Assembly: GCA_017883135.1 (NCBI GenBank)
Contig: JADGOE010000034.1
Span: 1 to 33,443 of the forward strand
Length of the DNA: 33,443 nucleotides
Reading direction: 5' to 3'
DNA from: Acidimicrobiales bacterium
GTDB lineage: Bacteria > Actinomycetota > Acidimicrobiia > Acidimicrobiales > RAAP-2
Both the position numbers and the translations under genes were made by a program. Below are positions 24,964 to 32,893 of this stretch, in pieces. Below the pieces are notes generated by a model. The model made no database searches, was not told the origin of the DNA, and saw only the letters and a list, made by a program, of their open reading frames with translations. Every line of letters starts with the position of its first letter. Positions within the stretch are counted from its first letter, which is position 1.

Positions 24964-24978
24964 GGAGGCGGCGCCTCC
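24964..24978 (+). terminator. Hairpin after mdh
   Basis: GGAGGC pairs with GCCTCC around a 3-nt loop, 42 nt after the mdh stop. An earlier 5-bp stem (CGCGC/GCGCG, 24925-24938) begins right after the stop. There is no U-run. Confidence 0.4.
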
Positions 24979-25031
24979 GATGCGCCTGTCCCAGATCGGC
25001 AACGGAGAGGCAGAACGGGCGTGCCCGGGGG

Positions 25032-25037
25032 TATGGT
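25032..25037 (+). promoter_or_regulatory. -10 element (TATGGT), leaderless aminotransferase operon
   Basis: TATGGT lies 6 nt before the ATG at 25044, and no Shine-Dalgarno is present. It supports this start over the longer open frame. Confidence 0.5.
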
Positions 25038-25043
25038 CGGGTC

Positions 25044-26405
25044 ATGGACAACGACCGCCCGACGGGCGGTTGGGCCGAGGGACTCGAGTTCGTCCCGGAC
25101 CCCGCCGCCAAGCAGCACGCCCTCGAGCAGTTCGCCACCTACCTGAATCCCCAGAAGGTCCGGGTCATGCGGGCGGCCGGGCTCGACATCATCGAGGCTC
25201 AGCGCTCCGGACCGTGGGTCTGGGACCTCGACGGCCGCAGATTCCTCGACTGCTTCACGTCGGCGGGGTCCTTCAACGTCGGTCGGCGCAACCCCCGGGT
25301 GGTGGCTGCCGCGCACGAGGCGCTGGACCGGCTGGACCACGGCAACTTCCTCCTGTGCTCGAGGGAGAAGGCCGAATTGGCCGCCAAGCTGGCGGAGATC
25401 ACGCCGGGAGATCTGTCCTGCACCATGTTCGGCACCGGTGGGGGTGAGGCGGTCGACTTCGCGATCAAACTGGCTCGGGGGTCCACCGGTCGCCCGAGGA
25501 TCGTCTCGTCGGTCAACGGCTACCACGGTCACACCGGGTTCGCGCTCTCGGCCGCCGGCCGGGGCGCATTCCGCCAACCCTTCGAGCCACTGATGCCGGA
25601 GTTCGCCCAGGTGCCGTTCGGTGACGCGGATGCCCTGGCCGACTCGGTCGACGAGCATACGGCCGCCGTGCTGCTCGAGCCGGTGCAGGGCGAAGGGGGA
25701 ATCGTGATGCCGCCGCCTGACTACCTGGCAGCCGTGCGGGCCATCTGCGACCGGGCGGGAGCGCTCCTGATCCTCGACGAGATCCAGACCGGCCTCGGCC
25801 GGACCGGCCGCTGGTGGGCGAGCCAGCACTTCGGTGTCGTCCCCGACATCATGACCATCGCCAAGTCGTTGGGGGGGTCGGTGGTGCCGATTTCGGCCAC
25901 CGTGTTCACCGAGGAGCTCCGGGAGTTCATGATCCCCAACCCGTTCATCCACCTGTCCACGTTCGGAGGGTCGGACATCGCGTGCGCGGTGGCACTCGAG
26001 GTGATCGCCGTCATGGAGGAGACCGATCTGGTGGCCCACGCCGCCGCCATGGGTGAGCGACTGTTCGCCGGGCTCCACTCCATCGCCGAGGCCCGCCCCG
26101 AGGTGATCTCCGAGGTGCGGGGACTCGGTCTCATGGCCGGGATCGAGTACGTCGAGGACTCCCTGGGGCCTCGCATGTCGTACCACCTCGCCCGTCACGG
26201 CGTCCTCGCCATCTACAGCGGGAACCAACCGGCGGTGATGCGCCTCATGCCCTCGTTGGTGATCGAGGAGGCCGAGGTGGACTTCCTCCTCGAGTCGCTC
26301 GACCGGGCCATCGGCGATCTGGTGTCGGGCGCCGGCCCCGAGGAGTCTGCGCCGAAGCGACCCCGCCGCAGACCGGTGCGCCCGGCCGCGACCACGGCGA
26401 ACTGA
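25044..26405 (+). CDS. Class III (omega) aminotransferase, substrate unknown
   Basis: A 453-residue PLP enzyme of fold type I. LDCFTSAGSFNVGRRNP, the cofactor-phosphate segment MFGTGGGEAVDFAIKLA, NGYHGHTGFALSA (Tyr stacking on PLP), EPVQGEGGIVMPP, LILDEIQTGLGRTG (Asp to the pyridine N), and the Schiff-base Lys in TIAKSLGGSV are all visible. Relatives use putrescine, ornithine, GABA or diamino acids as amino donors; the sequence does not tell which. The C-terminus is a basic, Pro/Arg-rich tail. It heads a compact operon with an SCP2 protein (10 nt away) and an APC permease, which suggests uptake and deamination of an amine or amino acid. The permease link is an inference from context. Confidence 0.88.
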   Translation: MDNDRPTGGWAEGLEFVPDPAAKQHALEQFATYLNPQKVRVMRAAGLDIIEAQRSGPWVWDLDGRRFLDCFTSAGSFNVGRRNPRVVAAAHEALDRLDHGNFLLCSREKAELAAKLAEITPGDLSCTMFGTGGGEAVDFAIKLARGSTGRPRIVSSVNGYHGHTGFALSAAGRGAFRQPFEPLMPEFAQVPFGDADALADSVDEHTAAVLLEPVQGEGGIVMPPPDYLAAVRAICDRAGALLILDEIQTGLGRTGRWWASQHFGVVPDIMTIAKSLGGSVVPISATVFTEELREFMIPNPFIHLSTFGGSDIACAVALEVIAVMEETDLVAHAAAMGERLFAGLHSIAEARPEVISEVRGLGLMAGIEYVEDSLGPRMSYHLARHGVLAIYSGNQPAVMRLMPSLVIEEAEVDFLLESLDRAIGDLVSGAGPEESAPKRPRRRPVRPAATTAN

Positions 26406-26414
26406 GGGGGAGCC

Positions 26415-26774
26415 GTGGCGAACTGGGATGAACTGGCTGAGGCGTTGGCCGACTACACCGTCAGCTGCAACACCAACGAACGGTTGCGCAAGATGCAGCG
26501 GGACTGGTCGCGGACCCTGCACTTCGTCTGCGCGGACACCGGGTCGGCATTTTCGATGCTGGTCGAGCGGGGCGAGATCCTGTCGACTCCCGAAGGCCAT
26601 GTGGGGACGCCCGACATCGTGGTGACCACACAGTCCGAGACTTTCTGCGACATGTTCTGGGGCGACCTGAACCCGGTGCAGAAGTACCTGCGGGGTGAGA
26701 TCACGGTGAAGGGCTCGCAGGAGGACGTCATGCGTCTGGACGCGATCAGCTACGTGATCTGGCCCGACTCTTGA
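26415..26774 (+). CDS. SCP2 sterol-binding-fold protein
   Basis: A 119-residue protein with the SCP2 layout: N-terminal helices, a strand bundle (LHFVCADTGSAFSMLVERGEI), then TPDIVVTTQSETFCDMFWGDLNP, and the signature QKYLRGEITVKGSQEDVMRL. SCP2 folds hold a hydrophobic ligand such as a lipid or acyl chain. The bacterial functions are varied and here unknown. GTG 26415 has GAGGGGGAG upstream at good spacing. It lies between an aminotransferase and a permease, with the permease start overlapping its stop, so it is co-translated. Pairing a lipid-type binding protein with amine metabolism is unusual. Confidence 0.82.
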   Translation: MANWDELAEALADYTVSCNTNERLRKMQRDWSRTLHFVCADTGSAFSMLVERGEILSTPEGHVGTPDIVVTTQSETFCDMFWGDLNPVQKYLRGEITVKGSQEDVMRLDAISYVIWPDS

Positions 26775-28234
26775 TGTCCGGCGCCGAGACGGCGCACCCG
26801 GTCGTGGTGGCGCTTCGCCGGTCGGTCGGCACCGCCACGGCAACTGCCACGTCTGCCGGCCTGGCCTTCGCCGCCATCGACTACCTGGGAGTGGTCTCGG
26901 TGCTGGCCTACGCTCCGGGGGCCACCGCGGCCCTGGCCATATTCATCGGCGGTCTGATCGTGCTGCTGGTGTCGGGGATCTTCTCCGAGCTGAACGGCCT
27001 CTATCCCTCAGCGGCCGGCATCCGCCTCTACCTCGGTCGGGCCGTGGGCAATCGAACGGCCCTGTCGGTCACTTTCACCTACATGACGACGGTGGTCCTG
27101 GTCATCGCGGCCGACGCATTCTTGATCGGAGCTGCCGTGCGCCACGTGCTCGGCGAGCCGGCGGCGTTGGCCTACGTGTGGATCGCCGCCCTGTTGGGTG
27201 TGGCACTGGTCGCCAACCTCCTCGGCGTGCGCATCGCCGGTTGGGTGCAGACCGTGGTCACCTACACCGTGCTGGCCGGAACGGCCGTCTTGTCGGTGGT
27301 TGCGCTGTTCCACGTGGGTGGCGCCTTCCAACACCCCCTCAACCTTTTCGGCAAGGGTGGCTTCTCGGGGATCCAGGCCATTGCCTTCGCCCTCTTCCTC
27401 TACGCAGCGTTCGAGTGGGTCACCACCACTGCAGAGGAGGCCAGAACCCCCCCGGTGATCACCCGGGCCCTCTTCATCGCGCCGGTGCTCATCTGGATCG
27501 TGTCCAGCGTGTTCGCTCTTGCCCTGGTCCACCTGGTGCCGTTCTCCAGCCTCCACGGCAGCGCCTATCCCCAGCTGCTCCTCGGTCGGGCGGCATTGGG
27601 AACCGTGGGCGAGCTGTGGATGCTCGCCCTGACCGTGTTGACAGCGCTCAACACCTTCAACGGCGGTTTCCTGGTCGCGTCGCGCGTCATCTACGCCGCC
27701 GCACGGGAGGGCAACCTGCCGCGTCAGTTTGCCTGGCTCAACCTCCGGGCGGTTCCTTGGGTGGCCGTCACCACGTTGGCAACCGTGTCCGCGATCGTTG
27801 CCGCAGTGGTCTTCGCCACCGGCCAATGGCTGTTGCTGGTGGCAGTCGGTGCCACCATCGAGGCAGGCATCTACGCCATCGGCTCGCTGTGTCTGGTGGT
27901 ACTGCGGGGCCGCGAGACCCGTGAGCGCCCGTTCCGGCTGATCGCCGGCAAGCCCCTGGCCGTGTTCGGGATCGTGCTCTTCAGCGTACTGTTCGTGGCC
28001 ACCGGGTTCTCCGATCCGAAGAACGCCCACCACTTTTCCGTTGCGCCAATCGGTGTGATCATGGTGCTGGGCGCGCTGTCCACCGCCTACGTGCTCATCT
28101 TCGTTCCGAAATTGCAGGCTGCCGCCGCCGCCCGGACCGCCGCCGCCCGCCCAAGGCGCCGCCCTCCTCGGCCACAGGCCGCGGCACAAGAGCCCGCCCC
28201 GGCAGCCGGATCTTCCCGGCCGATCGACGGCTGA
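26774..28234 (+). CDS. APC-superfamily amino acid/amine permease
   Basis: A 486-residue integral membrane protein with about 12 hydrophobic helices. The first, broken helix reads TSAGLAFAAIDYLGVVSVLAYAPG and is followed by LNGLYPSAAGIRLYLGRAVG. Both are typical of the substrate- and cation-binding elements of amino acid-polyamine-organocation transporters. The EWVTTTAEEARTPP loop after helix 6 also fits. The last ~50 residues are an Ala/Pro/Arg-rich cytoplasmic tail. The start is the ATG at 26774 overlapping the SCP2 stop by one base (TGATG); a TTG at 26771 is an alternative. Substrate is unknown; the upstream aminotransferase suggests an amine or amino acid. Confidence 0.87.
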   Translation: MSGAETAHPVVVALRRSVGTATATATSAGLAFAAIDYLGVVSVLAYAPGATAALAIFIGGLIVLLVSGIFSELNGLYPSAAGIRLYLGRAVGNRTALSVTFTYMTTVVLVIAADAFLIGAAVRHVLGEPAALAYVWIAALLGVALVANLLGVRIAGWVQTVVTYTVLAGTAVLSVVALFHVGGAFQHPLNLFGKGGFSGIQAIAFALFLYAAFEWVTTTAEEARTPPVITRALFIAPVLIWIVSSVFALALVHLVPFSSLHGSAYPQLLLGRAALGTVGELWMLALTVLTALNTFNGGFLVASRVIYAAAREGNLPRQFAWLNLRAVPWVAVTTLATVSAIVAAVVFATGQWLLLVAVGATIEAGIYAIGSLCLVVLRGRETRERPFRLIAGKPLAVFGIVLFSVLFVATGFSDPKNAHHFSVAPIGVIMVLGALSTAYVLIFVPKLQAAAAARTAAARPRRRPPRPQAAAQEPAPAAGSSRPIDG

Positions 28235-28254
28235 GGCCGTCGCTGGACTCGATG

Positions 28255-28394
28255 GCGAACGGCCGGTCAGGCGAACGGCCGGTCAGGCGAACGGCCGGTC
28301 AGGCGAACGGCCGGTCAGGCGGTCAGGCGAACAGCCGGTCAGGCGGTCAGGCGAACAGCCGGTCAGGCGGTCAGGCGGTCAGGCGGTCAGGCGG
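28255..28394. repeat. Composite 8/16-bp tandem repeat array
   Basis: The array starts with four copies of a 16-bp unit GCGAACGGCCGGTCAG (28255-28318). GCGGTCAG (8 bp) then alternates with a one-base variant of the 16-mer (GCGAACAGCCGGTCAG at 28327 and 28351). It ends with three 8-bp units (28367-28390) and a partial one. All steps are multiples of 8. There are no spacers. The array fills the gap between the permease stop and the TAGGAT promoter element of the next gene. The CGGCCG cores allow many alternative hairpins. Confidence 0.92.
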
Positions 28395-28402
28395 ATCCCC
28401 CG

Positions 28403-28408
28403 TAGGAT
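28403..28408 (+). promoter_or_regulatory. -10 element (TAGGAT), leaderless SRPBCC gene
   Basis: TAGGAT lies 6 nt before the ATG at 28415, and its -35 position falls inside the tandem repeat array (GCGGTCAG units). Changes in array length would therefore alter the promoter's upstream sequence. Confidence 0.45.
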
Positions 28409-28414
28409 TCCGCC

Positions 28415-28864
28415 ATGCATGATTCGGTGACCGTTCACATGGCCGCACTTCCCGACCGGGTCTGGGAGTTGGTGAGCGACGTCACCCGGATCGGCGAGTA
28501 CAGCCCGGAGACCTTTGAGGCCGAGTGGCTCGACGGCGCCACGGGCCCTGCGGTCGGCGCCCGTTTCCGTGGGCATGTCAAGCGGAACGGCAAGGGCCCC
28601 ACGTACTGGACGACCTGCACCGTGCTGGCGTCCGAGCCCGGTCGCGAGTTCGCCTTCGGGGTCGGTTCCGCCACCAGGCCACTGAACGTCTGGCGCTACC
28701 GGCTGGAGCCCGCCGGTGACGGCACCGACGTCACCGAGTCGTTCGATCTCACGAAGACAGCGTTGCTCCGCATCTACTGGGCGCTCTTTGGTTGGACTCG
28801 AGGCCGGACCAATCGCAACGGCATGCGGACCACTTTGGAGCGCATCAGGGCCGAGGTCGAGTAG
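28415..28864 (+). CDS. SRPBCC (START-like) family protein
   Basis: A 149-residue single-domain protein with the helix-grip arrangement. A first strand DSVTVHMAALPDRVWELVSDVTRIGEYSP precedes the small helix pair. Beta strands follow (GARFRGHVKRNG, TCTVLASEPGREFAFGVG, WRYRLEPAGDGTDVTESF) and a long C-terminal helix ends MRTTLERIRAEVE. Relatives are polyketide cyclase-like or hydrophobic-ligand-binding proteins of many roles, so no function is assigned. The ATG follows TAGGAT by 6 nt. It lies directly downstream of the repeat array and 75 nt before lldD, which has its own promoter element. Confidence 0.8.
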   Translation: MHDSVTVHMAALPDRVWELVSDVTRIGEYSPETFEAEWLDGATGPAVGARFRGHVKRNGKGPTYWTTCTVLASEPGREFAFGVGSATRPLNVWRYRLEPAGDGTDVTESFDLTKTALLRIYWALFGWTRGRTNRNGMRTTLERIRAEVE

Positions 28865-28927
28865 GACAGCGACTCCGAATGGGGTTCGATGCGCCCCCGT
28901 CCGGTCGGGCCCGTGCTCGGGTGTTCG

Positions 28928-28933
28928 TACTCT
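28928..28933 (+). promoter_or_regulatory. -10 element (TACTCT), leaderless lldD
   Basis: TACTCT lies 6 nt before the lldD ATG. A GGAAG next to the ATG is too close to be a ribosome-binding site. Confidence 0.45.
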
Positions 28934-28939
28934 GGAAGC

Positions 28940-30136
28940 ATGGGGCTCATGAACCTCACCGGCCGTGATCGCCCGCTCGGGCTCGCCCCGGCATCGGTGC
29001 GCGACTACCGCGAGTTCGCCCGTCGCCGCCTGCCCCGTCAGCTGTTCGACTACATCGACGGTGGTGCCTACGAAGAGCTGACGATGGCCGCGAACACCGA
29101 GGACCTCGGTCGGATCCGCCTTCGGCAACGAGTGATGCGTGACGTCTCCGAGCCGAAGCTGGGGACGACCGTCCTCGGCGAGGAGCTCTCACTGCCGGTT
29201 GTGCTCGCCCCGGTCGGCCTGGCAGGCATGTTCGCCCAGCGGGCCGAGGTGCAGGCCGCGTCGGCTGCCGCTCATTTCGGGGTTCCCTTCTGCGAGTCCA
29301 CCGTGTCGATCTGTGGCATCGAGGAGGTCGCGGCCGCCACCGACCGATCGTTCTGGTACCAGCTGTACGTGATGCGTGATCGTTCCTACGCCGAGGATCT
29401 GATGCACCGTGCGGAGGCGGTGGGATGCAAGGTACTCGTTCTCACGGTCGACTTGGCCGTGGTCGGCGCCCGCTACCGCGATGTCCGCAATGGCGTAGCC
29501 GGCTCGCTGTCGCCCGCCAAAGCTCTGGTTCGCGGACTCGACTTCGCCTCCCATCCGGCGTGGGTGCGGGATGTTGCCATCGGTGGGAGGCCGCTCACGT
29601 TCGGCAACCTCGAGAAGGCGGTGCCCGGGGCATCCTCGCCGGACGCATTCCGCGAGTGGGTCGACGGCCAGTTCGACTCCAGCGTGACCTGGGACGACCT
29701 GGCCTGGGTGCGCGAGCACTGGGGCGGGAAGCTCGTGCTCAAGGGAATCCTCGATCCGGAGGACGCCCGCGAGGGGGTGGACCGAGGAGCTGACGCGATT
29801 GTGGTGTCCAACCACGGCGGCCGCCAGCTCGACAGCGTACCGTCGACCATCGCGGCCCTACCGGCAATTGTCGATGCCATCGGCAACCAGGCCGAAGTGC
29901 TCGTCGACGGCGGGATCCGAAGTGGCCTCGACGTGGTGAAGGCGCTCTCTCTCGGCGCCCGTGCGTGCCTGATCGGCCGTCCCTGGGCCTATGCCGTGGC
30001 TGCCCGAGGGGAGAAGGGCGTCGCCCACGTGCTGCGTATCCTGCGCAGCGAGATGGAGGTGGCGCTCGCCCTCACCGGTGTCACCGACGTCGGTGACCTG
30101 GGCCGGTTCGCGCTCCTCGACGTCGACGAACCATGA
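28940..30136 (+). CDS. lldD: L-lactate dehydrogenase, FMN-dependent (LldD type)
   Basis: A 398-residue FMN alpha-hydroxyacid oxidase. It follows E. coli LldD closely: FDYIDGGAYEELTMAANTED, LPVVLAPVGLAGMFAQRAEV, FWYQLYVMRDRSYAEDLM and VLVLTVDLAVVGARYRDVRN. KGILDPEDAREGVDRGADAI, the catalytic His in VVSNHGGRQLDSV and the FMN phosphate loop VDGGIRSGLDVVKAL complete the pattern. The enzyme oxidises L-lactate to pyruvate and passes electrons to quinone, with the protein at the membrane's inner face. MftD-like and mandelate-type paralogues share the fold, but the match to LldD is strong. The start (M-G-L-M) follows TACTCT by 6 nt. No lactate permease or LldR is adjacent. Confidence 0.9.
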   Translation: MGLMNLTGRDRPLGLAPASVRDYREFARRRLPRQLFDYIDGGAYEELTMAANTEDLGRIRLRQRVMRDVSEPKLGTTVLGEELSLPVVLAPVGLAGMFAQRAEVQAASAAAHFGVPFCESTVSICGIEEVAAATDRSFWYQLYVMRDRSYAEDLMHRAEAVGCKVLVLTVDLAVVGARYRDVRNGVAGSLSPAKALVRGLDFASHPAWVRDVAIGGRPLTFGNLEKAVPGASSPDAFREWVDGQFDSSVTWDDLAWVREHWGGKLVLKGILDPEDAREGVDRGADAIVVSNHGGRQLDSVPSTIAALPAIVDAIGNQAEVLVDGGIRSGLDVVKALSLGARACLIGRPWAYAVAARGEKGVAHVLRILRSEMEVALALTGVTDVGDLGRFALLDVDEP

Positions 30137-30248
30137 TGTCCCGGCTCGCGTCGGGAGCTCGGACGGTCAGTCGACGGTGAACACCGTTCTGCGGGCGAGG
30201 CCGGGCCTCATGGCCAGACCGGGGTCATTGAAGGCGGGCCGATCTGCA

Positions 30249-30599
30249 TCACCCTTGGGACACCGCGGCGGGTACAGCCAATGCCTCGCGAATAGCTTCG
30301 AACTGCTCGGGCAGTATCCGGAACCACGCCCATTTGCCGCGCTGCTCACGTACCAGGACCCCGGCCCTCACCAGCAGCGACAGGTGATGACTGATGGTGG
30401 CCTGGCTGCGTCCGAGCCGGCTCGGTAGCTCGCAGGCGCAGATCTCGCCGGTGGGAGCTGCGGCCACCATGCTCAGCAACCGGAGGCGCACGGGATCGGC
30501 AAGAGCCTTCAGAAGTCTGGTCAGCTCCTCGGCCTGCTCCTCGTCCAACGGATGGTCGAGCAGGGCCGGACAGCACGCCGACAGAGGCGGGGTGGTCAT
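30249..30599 (-). CDS. arsR: ArsR-family metal/arsenite-responsive repressor
   Basis: A 116-residue winged-helix regulator. The helix-turn-helix reads LPSRLGRSQATISHHLSLLVRAGVL and is followed by a wing with REQRGKWAWFRI. Metal or arsenite ligands are likely Cys54 and Cys56 (EICACEL, equivalent to the ELCVCDL motif), plus a Cys pair at 9-10 (ACCP) near the N-terminus. It should bind the divergent intergenic region and let go on binding As(III) or Sb(III). The ATG at 30599 is chosen; the frame extends upstream through the AT-rich operator, which is non-coding. It is divergent from arsM, the usual pairing, and convergent with lldD. Confidence 0.9.
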   Translation of the reverse strand: MTTPPLSACCPALLDHPLDEEQAEELTRLLKALADPVRLRLLSMVAAAPTGEICACELPSRLGRSQATISHHLSLLVRAGVLVREQRGKWAWFRILPEQFEAIREALAVPAAVSQG

Positions 30600-30608
30600 C
30601 AATACATA

Positions 30609-30638
30609 TTGACAGATATCGAAGTGAAAGAGTAGCAT
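30609..30638 (+). promoter_or_regulatory. arsM promoter TTGACA-N18-TAGCAT
   Basis: A perfect -35 TTGACA (30609-30614) and a TAGCAT -10 (30633-30638) spaced 18 nt apart face arsM. It is the best promoter in the window. The implied start is near 30645, giving a leader of about 65 nt. Confidence 0.7.
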
Positions 30639-30646
30639 ATCGATAT
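30616..30646. promoter_or_regulatory. Candidate ArsR operator: ATATCGA repeats with palindrome
   Basis: ATATCGA occurs at 30616-30622 and 30637-30643, 21 bp apart. The second is part of a perfect 10-bp palindrome ATATCGATAT (30637-30646). The first overlaps the promoter spacer, the second the -10 and start. This fits repression by blocking the polymerase, with ArsR as the likely binder. Confidence 0.5.
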
Positions 30647-30710
30647 CCATCGAAGGGAGTGCCCGTGAGCTGGCCCCTCGGGCACCCTGCGAGCAAAGGA
30701 GCCTGAACGA

Positions 30711-31538
30711 ATGACGACGGAAGCCGACGCCATCCATGCGGCCGTGCGCGATCGCTACGCCGAGGCGGCTCGTGCCGCGACAGGCAGCACGTGCTGTGGT
30801 CCGACCGGCACCGCTCCCGGGCTGGTCGGCAGCACCCCGTATGCATCGAGCGACGCCGAGGTCCTGCCGTCCGCCGCGCTTGGAGCATCACTCGGTTGCG
30901 GGAACCCGACCATGCTGGCGAACCTCCGGCCGGGCGACGTGGTGCTCGACCTCGGTTCAGGCGGGGGGATCGACGTGTTGCTCTCGGCTCACAGGGTCGG
31001 CCCCACCGGCATGGCTTACGGGCTCGACATGACGCCCGAGATGGTGCAACTGGCCGAAAAGAACCAGGTCGAGGCCGGTGTGACCAATGCCGAGTTCTTG
31101 TTGGGCACGATCGAGGACGTCCCCCTGCCCGAGGCCACAGTTGATGTCGTGATCTCCAACTGTGTCGTCAATCTCTCGCCGGACAAGGATGCAGTGGTGC
31201 GCGAGGCCTTCCGGGTCCTGAAGCCCGGCGGCCGGCTGGCCATTTCGGACATCGTGCTCCGCCGCGGGCTTTCCGAGGCGACACAGCAGTTGATCGGCTT
31301 GTGGACCAGTTGCGTGGCAGGTGCGTTGGTCGCTGGTTCGTACGAGGAGAAGCTCCGGGCGGCCGGGTTCGAAGACGTCTCGATCGAACCCACTCGCGTC
31401 TATGAAGAGAGCGACATCGTCGCCCTGGCCGGCGACCTGGTCGCCGACCTCCCCGAAGGGACCGATCCCGAAGGAATCATCGCTGAGCTCGGCGGCACGG
31501 TCATGAGCGCATTCGTCCGAGGCCGGAAGCCCGAGTAG
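30711..31538 (+). CDS. arsM: Arsenite S-adenosylmethionine methyltransferase
   Basis: A 275-residue enzyme that methylates As(III) with SAM and thiols. The SAM motif is [14 protein letters not shown]. Three Cys residues line up with the As-binding triad: Cys63 (SLGCGNP), Cys151 ([12 protein letters not shown]) and Cys201 ([10 protein letters not shown]). The last two are 50 residues apart, as in the algal ArsM. A Cys pair at 28-29 (STCCGP) near the N-terminus may be the fourth Cys. The ATG has AAAGGA upstream. It faces away from arsR with a TTGACA/TAGCAT promoter between. No arsB/acr3, arsC or arsP is in the window, so methylation may be the only local resistance path. Confidence 0.94.
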   Translation: MTTEADAIHAAVRDRYAEAARAATGSTCCGPTGTAPGLVGSTPYASSDAEVLPSAALGASLGCGNPTMLANLRPGDVVLDLGSGGGIDVLLSAHRVGPTGMAYGLDMTPEMVQLAEKNQVEAGVTNAEFLLGTIEDVPLPEATVDVVISNCVVNLSPDKDAVVREAFRVLKPGGRLAISDIVLRRGLSEATQQLIGLWTSCVAGALVAGSYEEKLRAAGFEDVSIEPTRVYEESDIVALAGDLVADLPEGTDPEGIIAELGGTVMSAFVRGRKPE

Positions 31539-31562
31539 CTCGTTCGGGACACTCGCCCGGTG

Positions 31563-32639
31563 TCACGCATTTGCGGGAACATCGGTGCCGGGGCCCCGGC
31601 GCCGCAGGGACACCAGATCACGACGCGACTGCGGCAAGGTCTCCTCGTCGCGTCCCTCGACGACGAACCCCGCATCGGAGATCATCTGGAGATCTGCAGA
31701 TCCCGCTTGGCCTTCGCTGGTCAGATAGTCGCCCAAGAAGATGCAGTTGGCCAGGTGGAGTCCGAGGGGCTGAAGCGTGCGGAGGTGAAGTTCGCGCCCG
31801 CCCGCAATACGGACTTCGGTGTCGGGGAAGAAGAAGCGAAACAGAGCCAGAATACGCAAGCAGCGCTGGGGAGTGAGCTGCCACTCGTCGCCCAGCGGGG
31901 TGCCCTCGAAGGGGATGAGGAAGTTGATCGGCACCGAGTCAGGTTCGAGCTTCCGCAGGTCGAACGCGAGATCGACGATCTCGTCGTCGGTCTCGCCAAT
32001 TCCGAAGATCGCTCCGGAACATGGGGAGAGTCCGGCGTCGTGTGCGACCCCCACGGTATCGACTCGATCGGCGAAGGCATGTGTCGAGCAGATCTTTCGA
32101 TAGTTGGCTTCGCTCGTATTGAGATTGTGGTTGTAGGCGGACACACCTGCGGTCAGCAGACGTCCGGCTCGCTCGGAAGTCAGCAGTCCAAGACTCGTGC
32201 ACACCTCGAGGTCAGGGTGGCGCTCCTTGATGACGCGGACCATCTCTGCCACACGGCTGATGTCACGGTCGGAAGGACCCCTCCCGCTGGCCACCAGGCA
32301 GAGCCGCTTGACCCCGCTTGCGACGGCCCGATCCGCCGTGTCGCTGGCGGCCACCGGATCGATCCAGTTGTACTTGAGGATGCCGGCCCCGGACCCACTT
32401 CGCTGCGAGCAGTACGAACAGTTCTCCGGGCACAGGCCGCTCTTCATGTTGATGATGAGATTGAGCTTCACCCGATTGCCGAAGAAGTGCCTGCGCACGC
32501 GACCCCCGGCCGCCACCACGTCCAACAGGTCGTCGTCATTACTGGCCAGTAGGTCCAGTGCCTGCTCGCGGGTCGGCGCGTGGCACTGGAGCGCCTGGCC
32601 GACCAGGTCGTCCAACATCGTCCTCAAATCGGTTCCCAT
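31563..32639 (-). CDS. bioB: Biotin synthase (radical SAM)
   Basis: A 358-residue enzyme that inserts sulfur into dethiobiotin. The radical-SAM cluster is Cys70, Cys74 and Cys77 in [12 protein letters not shown]. Further Cys/Arg ligands of the [2Fe-2S] donor cluster are expected in [25 protein letters not shown] and the RIAGGREL Arg, all present. The C-terminal region has [11 protein letters not shown] as in the family. ATG 32639 was used; no strong ribosome-binding site is seen, and the sequence before it reads GAGCTG. It is convergent with arsM (24 nt between stops). The rest of the biotin pathway (bioA/D/F/W) is not in the window, so the gene is isolated here. Confidence 0.95.
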   Translation of the reverse strand: MGTDLRTMLDDLVGQALQCHAPTREQALDLLASNDDDLLDVVAAGGRVRRHFFGNRVKLNLIINMKSGLCPENCSYCSQRSGSGAGILKYNWIDPVAASDTADRAVASGVKRLCLVASGRGPSDRDISRVAEMVRVIKERHPDLEVCTSLGLLTSERAGRLLTAGVSAYNHNLNTSEANYRKICSTHAFADRVDTVGVAHDAGLSPCSGAIFGIGETDDEIVDLAFDLRKLEPDSVPINFLIPFEGTPLGDEWQLTPQRCLRILALFRFFFPDTEVRIAGGRELHLRTLQPLGLHLANCIFLGDYLTSEGQAGSADLQMISDAGFVVEGRDEETLPQSRRDLVSLRRRGPGTDVPANA

Positions 32640-32893
32640 CAGCTCAATCTTGCCACTGACCGCTGGCCGTTGGTCTGCGCCGCGAAGAAGTGACGAAAGG
32701 CCCTAGCCCGCACGCAATGAGCGGCCCGCAGTGGATAGCTAGAGGAGCGCGACAACGGTGCTGGTAGATCGCCCTCTGGGTCGGGCTTCGGTGGAGCGCA
32801 CTCAGATCAGGTCACCGAAGTCAGCTGCTCGGGCGCGGTCGACAGAGCGGTCGGCGGATGGGCTCATTCCATCCTGAGCGGTAGGAGTTCGAT

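Noticed and set aside
24903-26843. 646-codon minus-strand open frame over the aminotransferase
   Set aside because: No recognisable domain, His/Arg/Gly-biased composition of an antisense frame, and it covers two well-supported plus-strand genes.
28255-28394. CRISPR array
   Set aside because: Repeats are contiguous with no spacers, and unit sizes are 8 and 16 bp; no cas genes are near.
32758-32880. Short frame starting GTG with a GAGGAG upstream, between bioB and the secreted protein
   Set aside because: About 38 codons, Arg/Ser-rich with no recognisable feature, and spacing to the GAGGAG is poor. Not enough to call a gene; the rest of 32640-32893 shows nothing clear.
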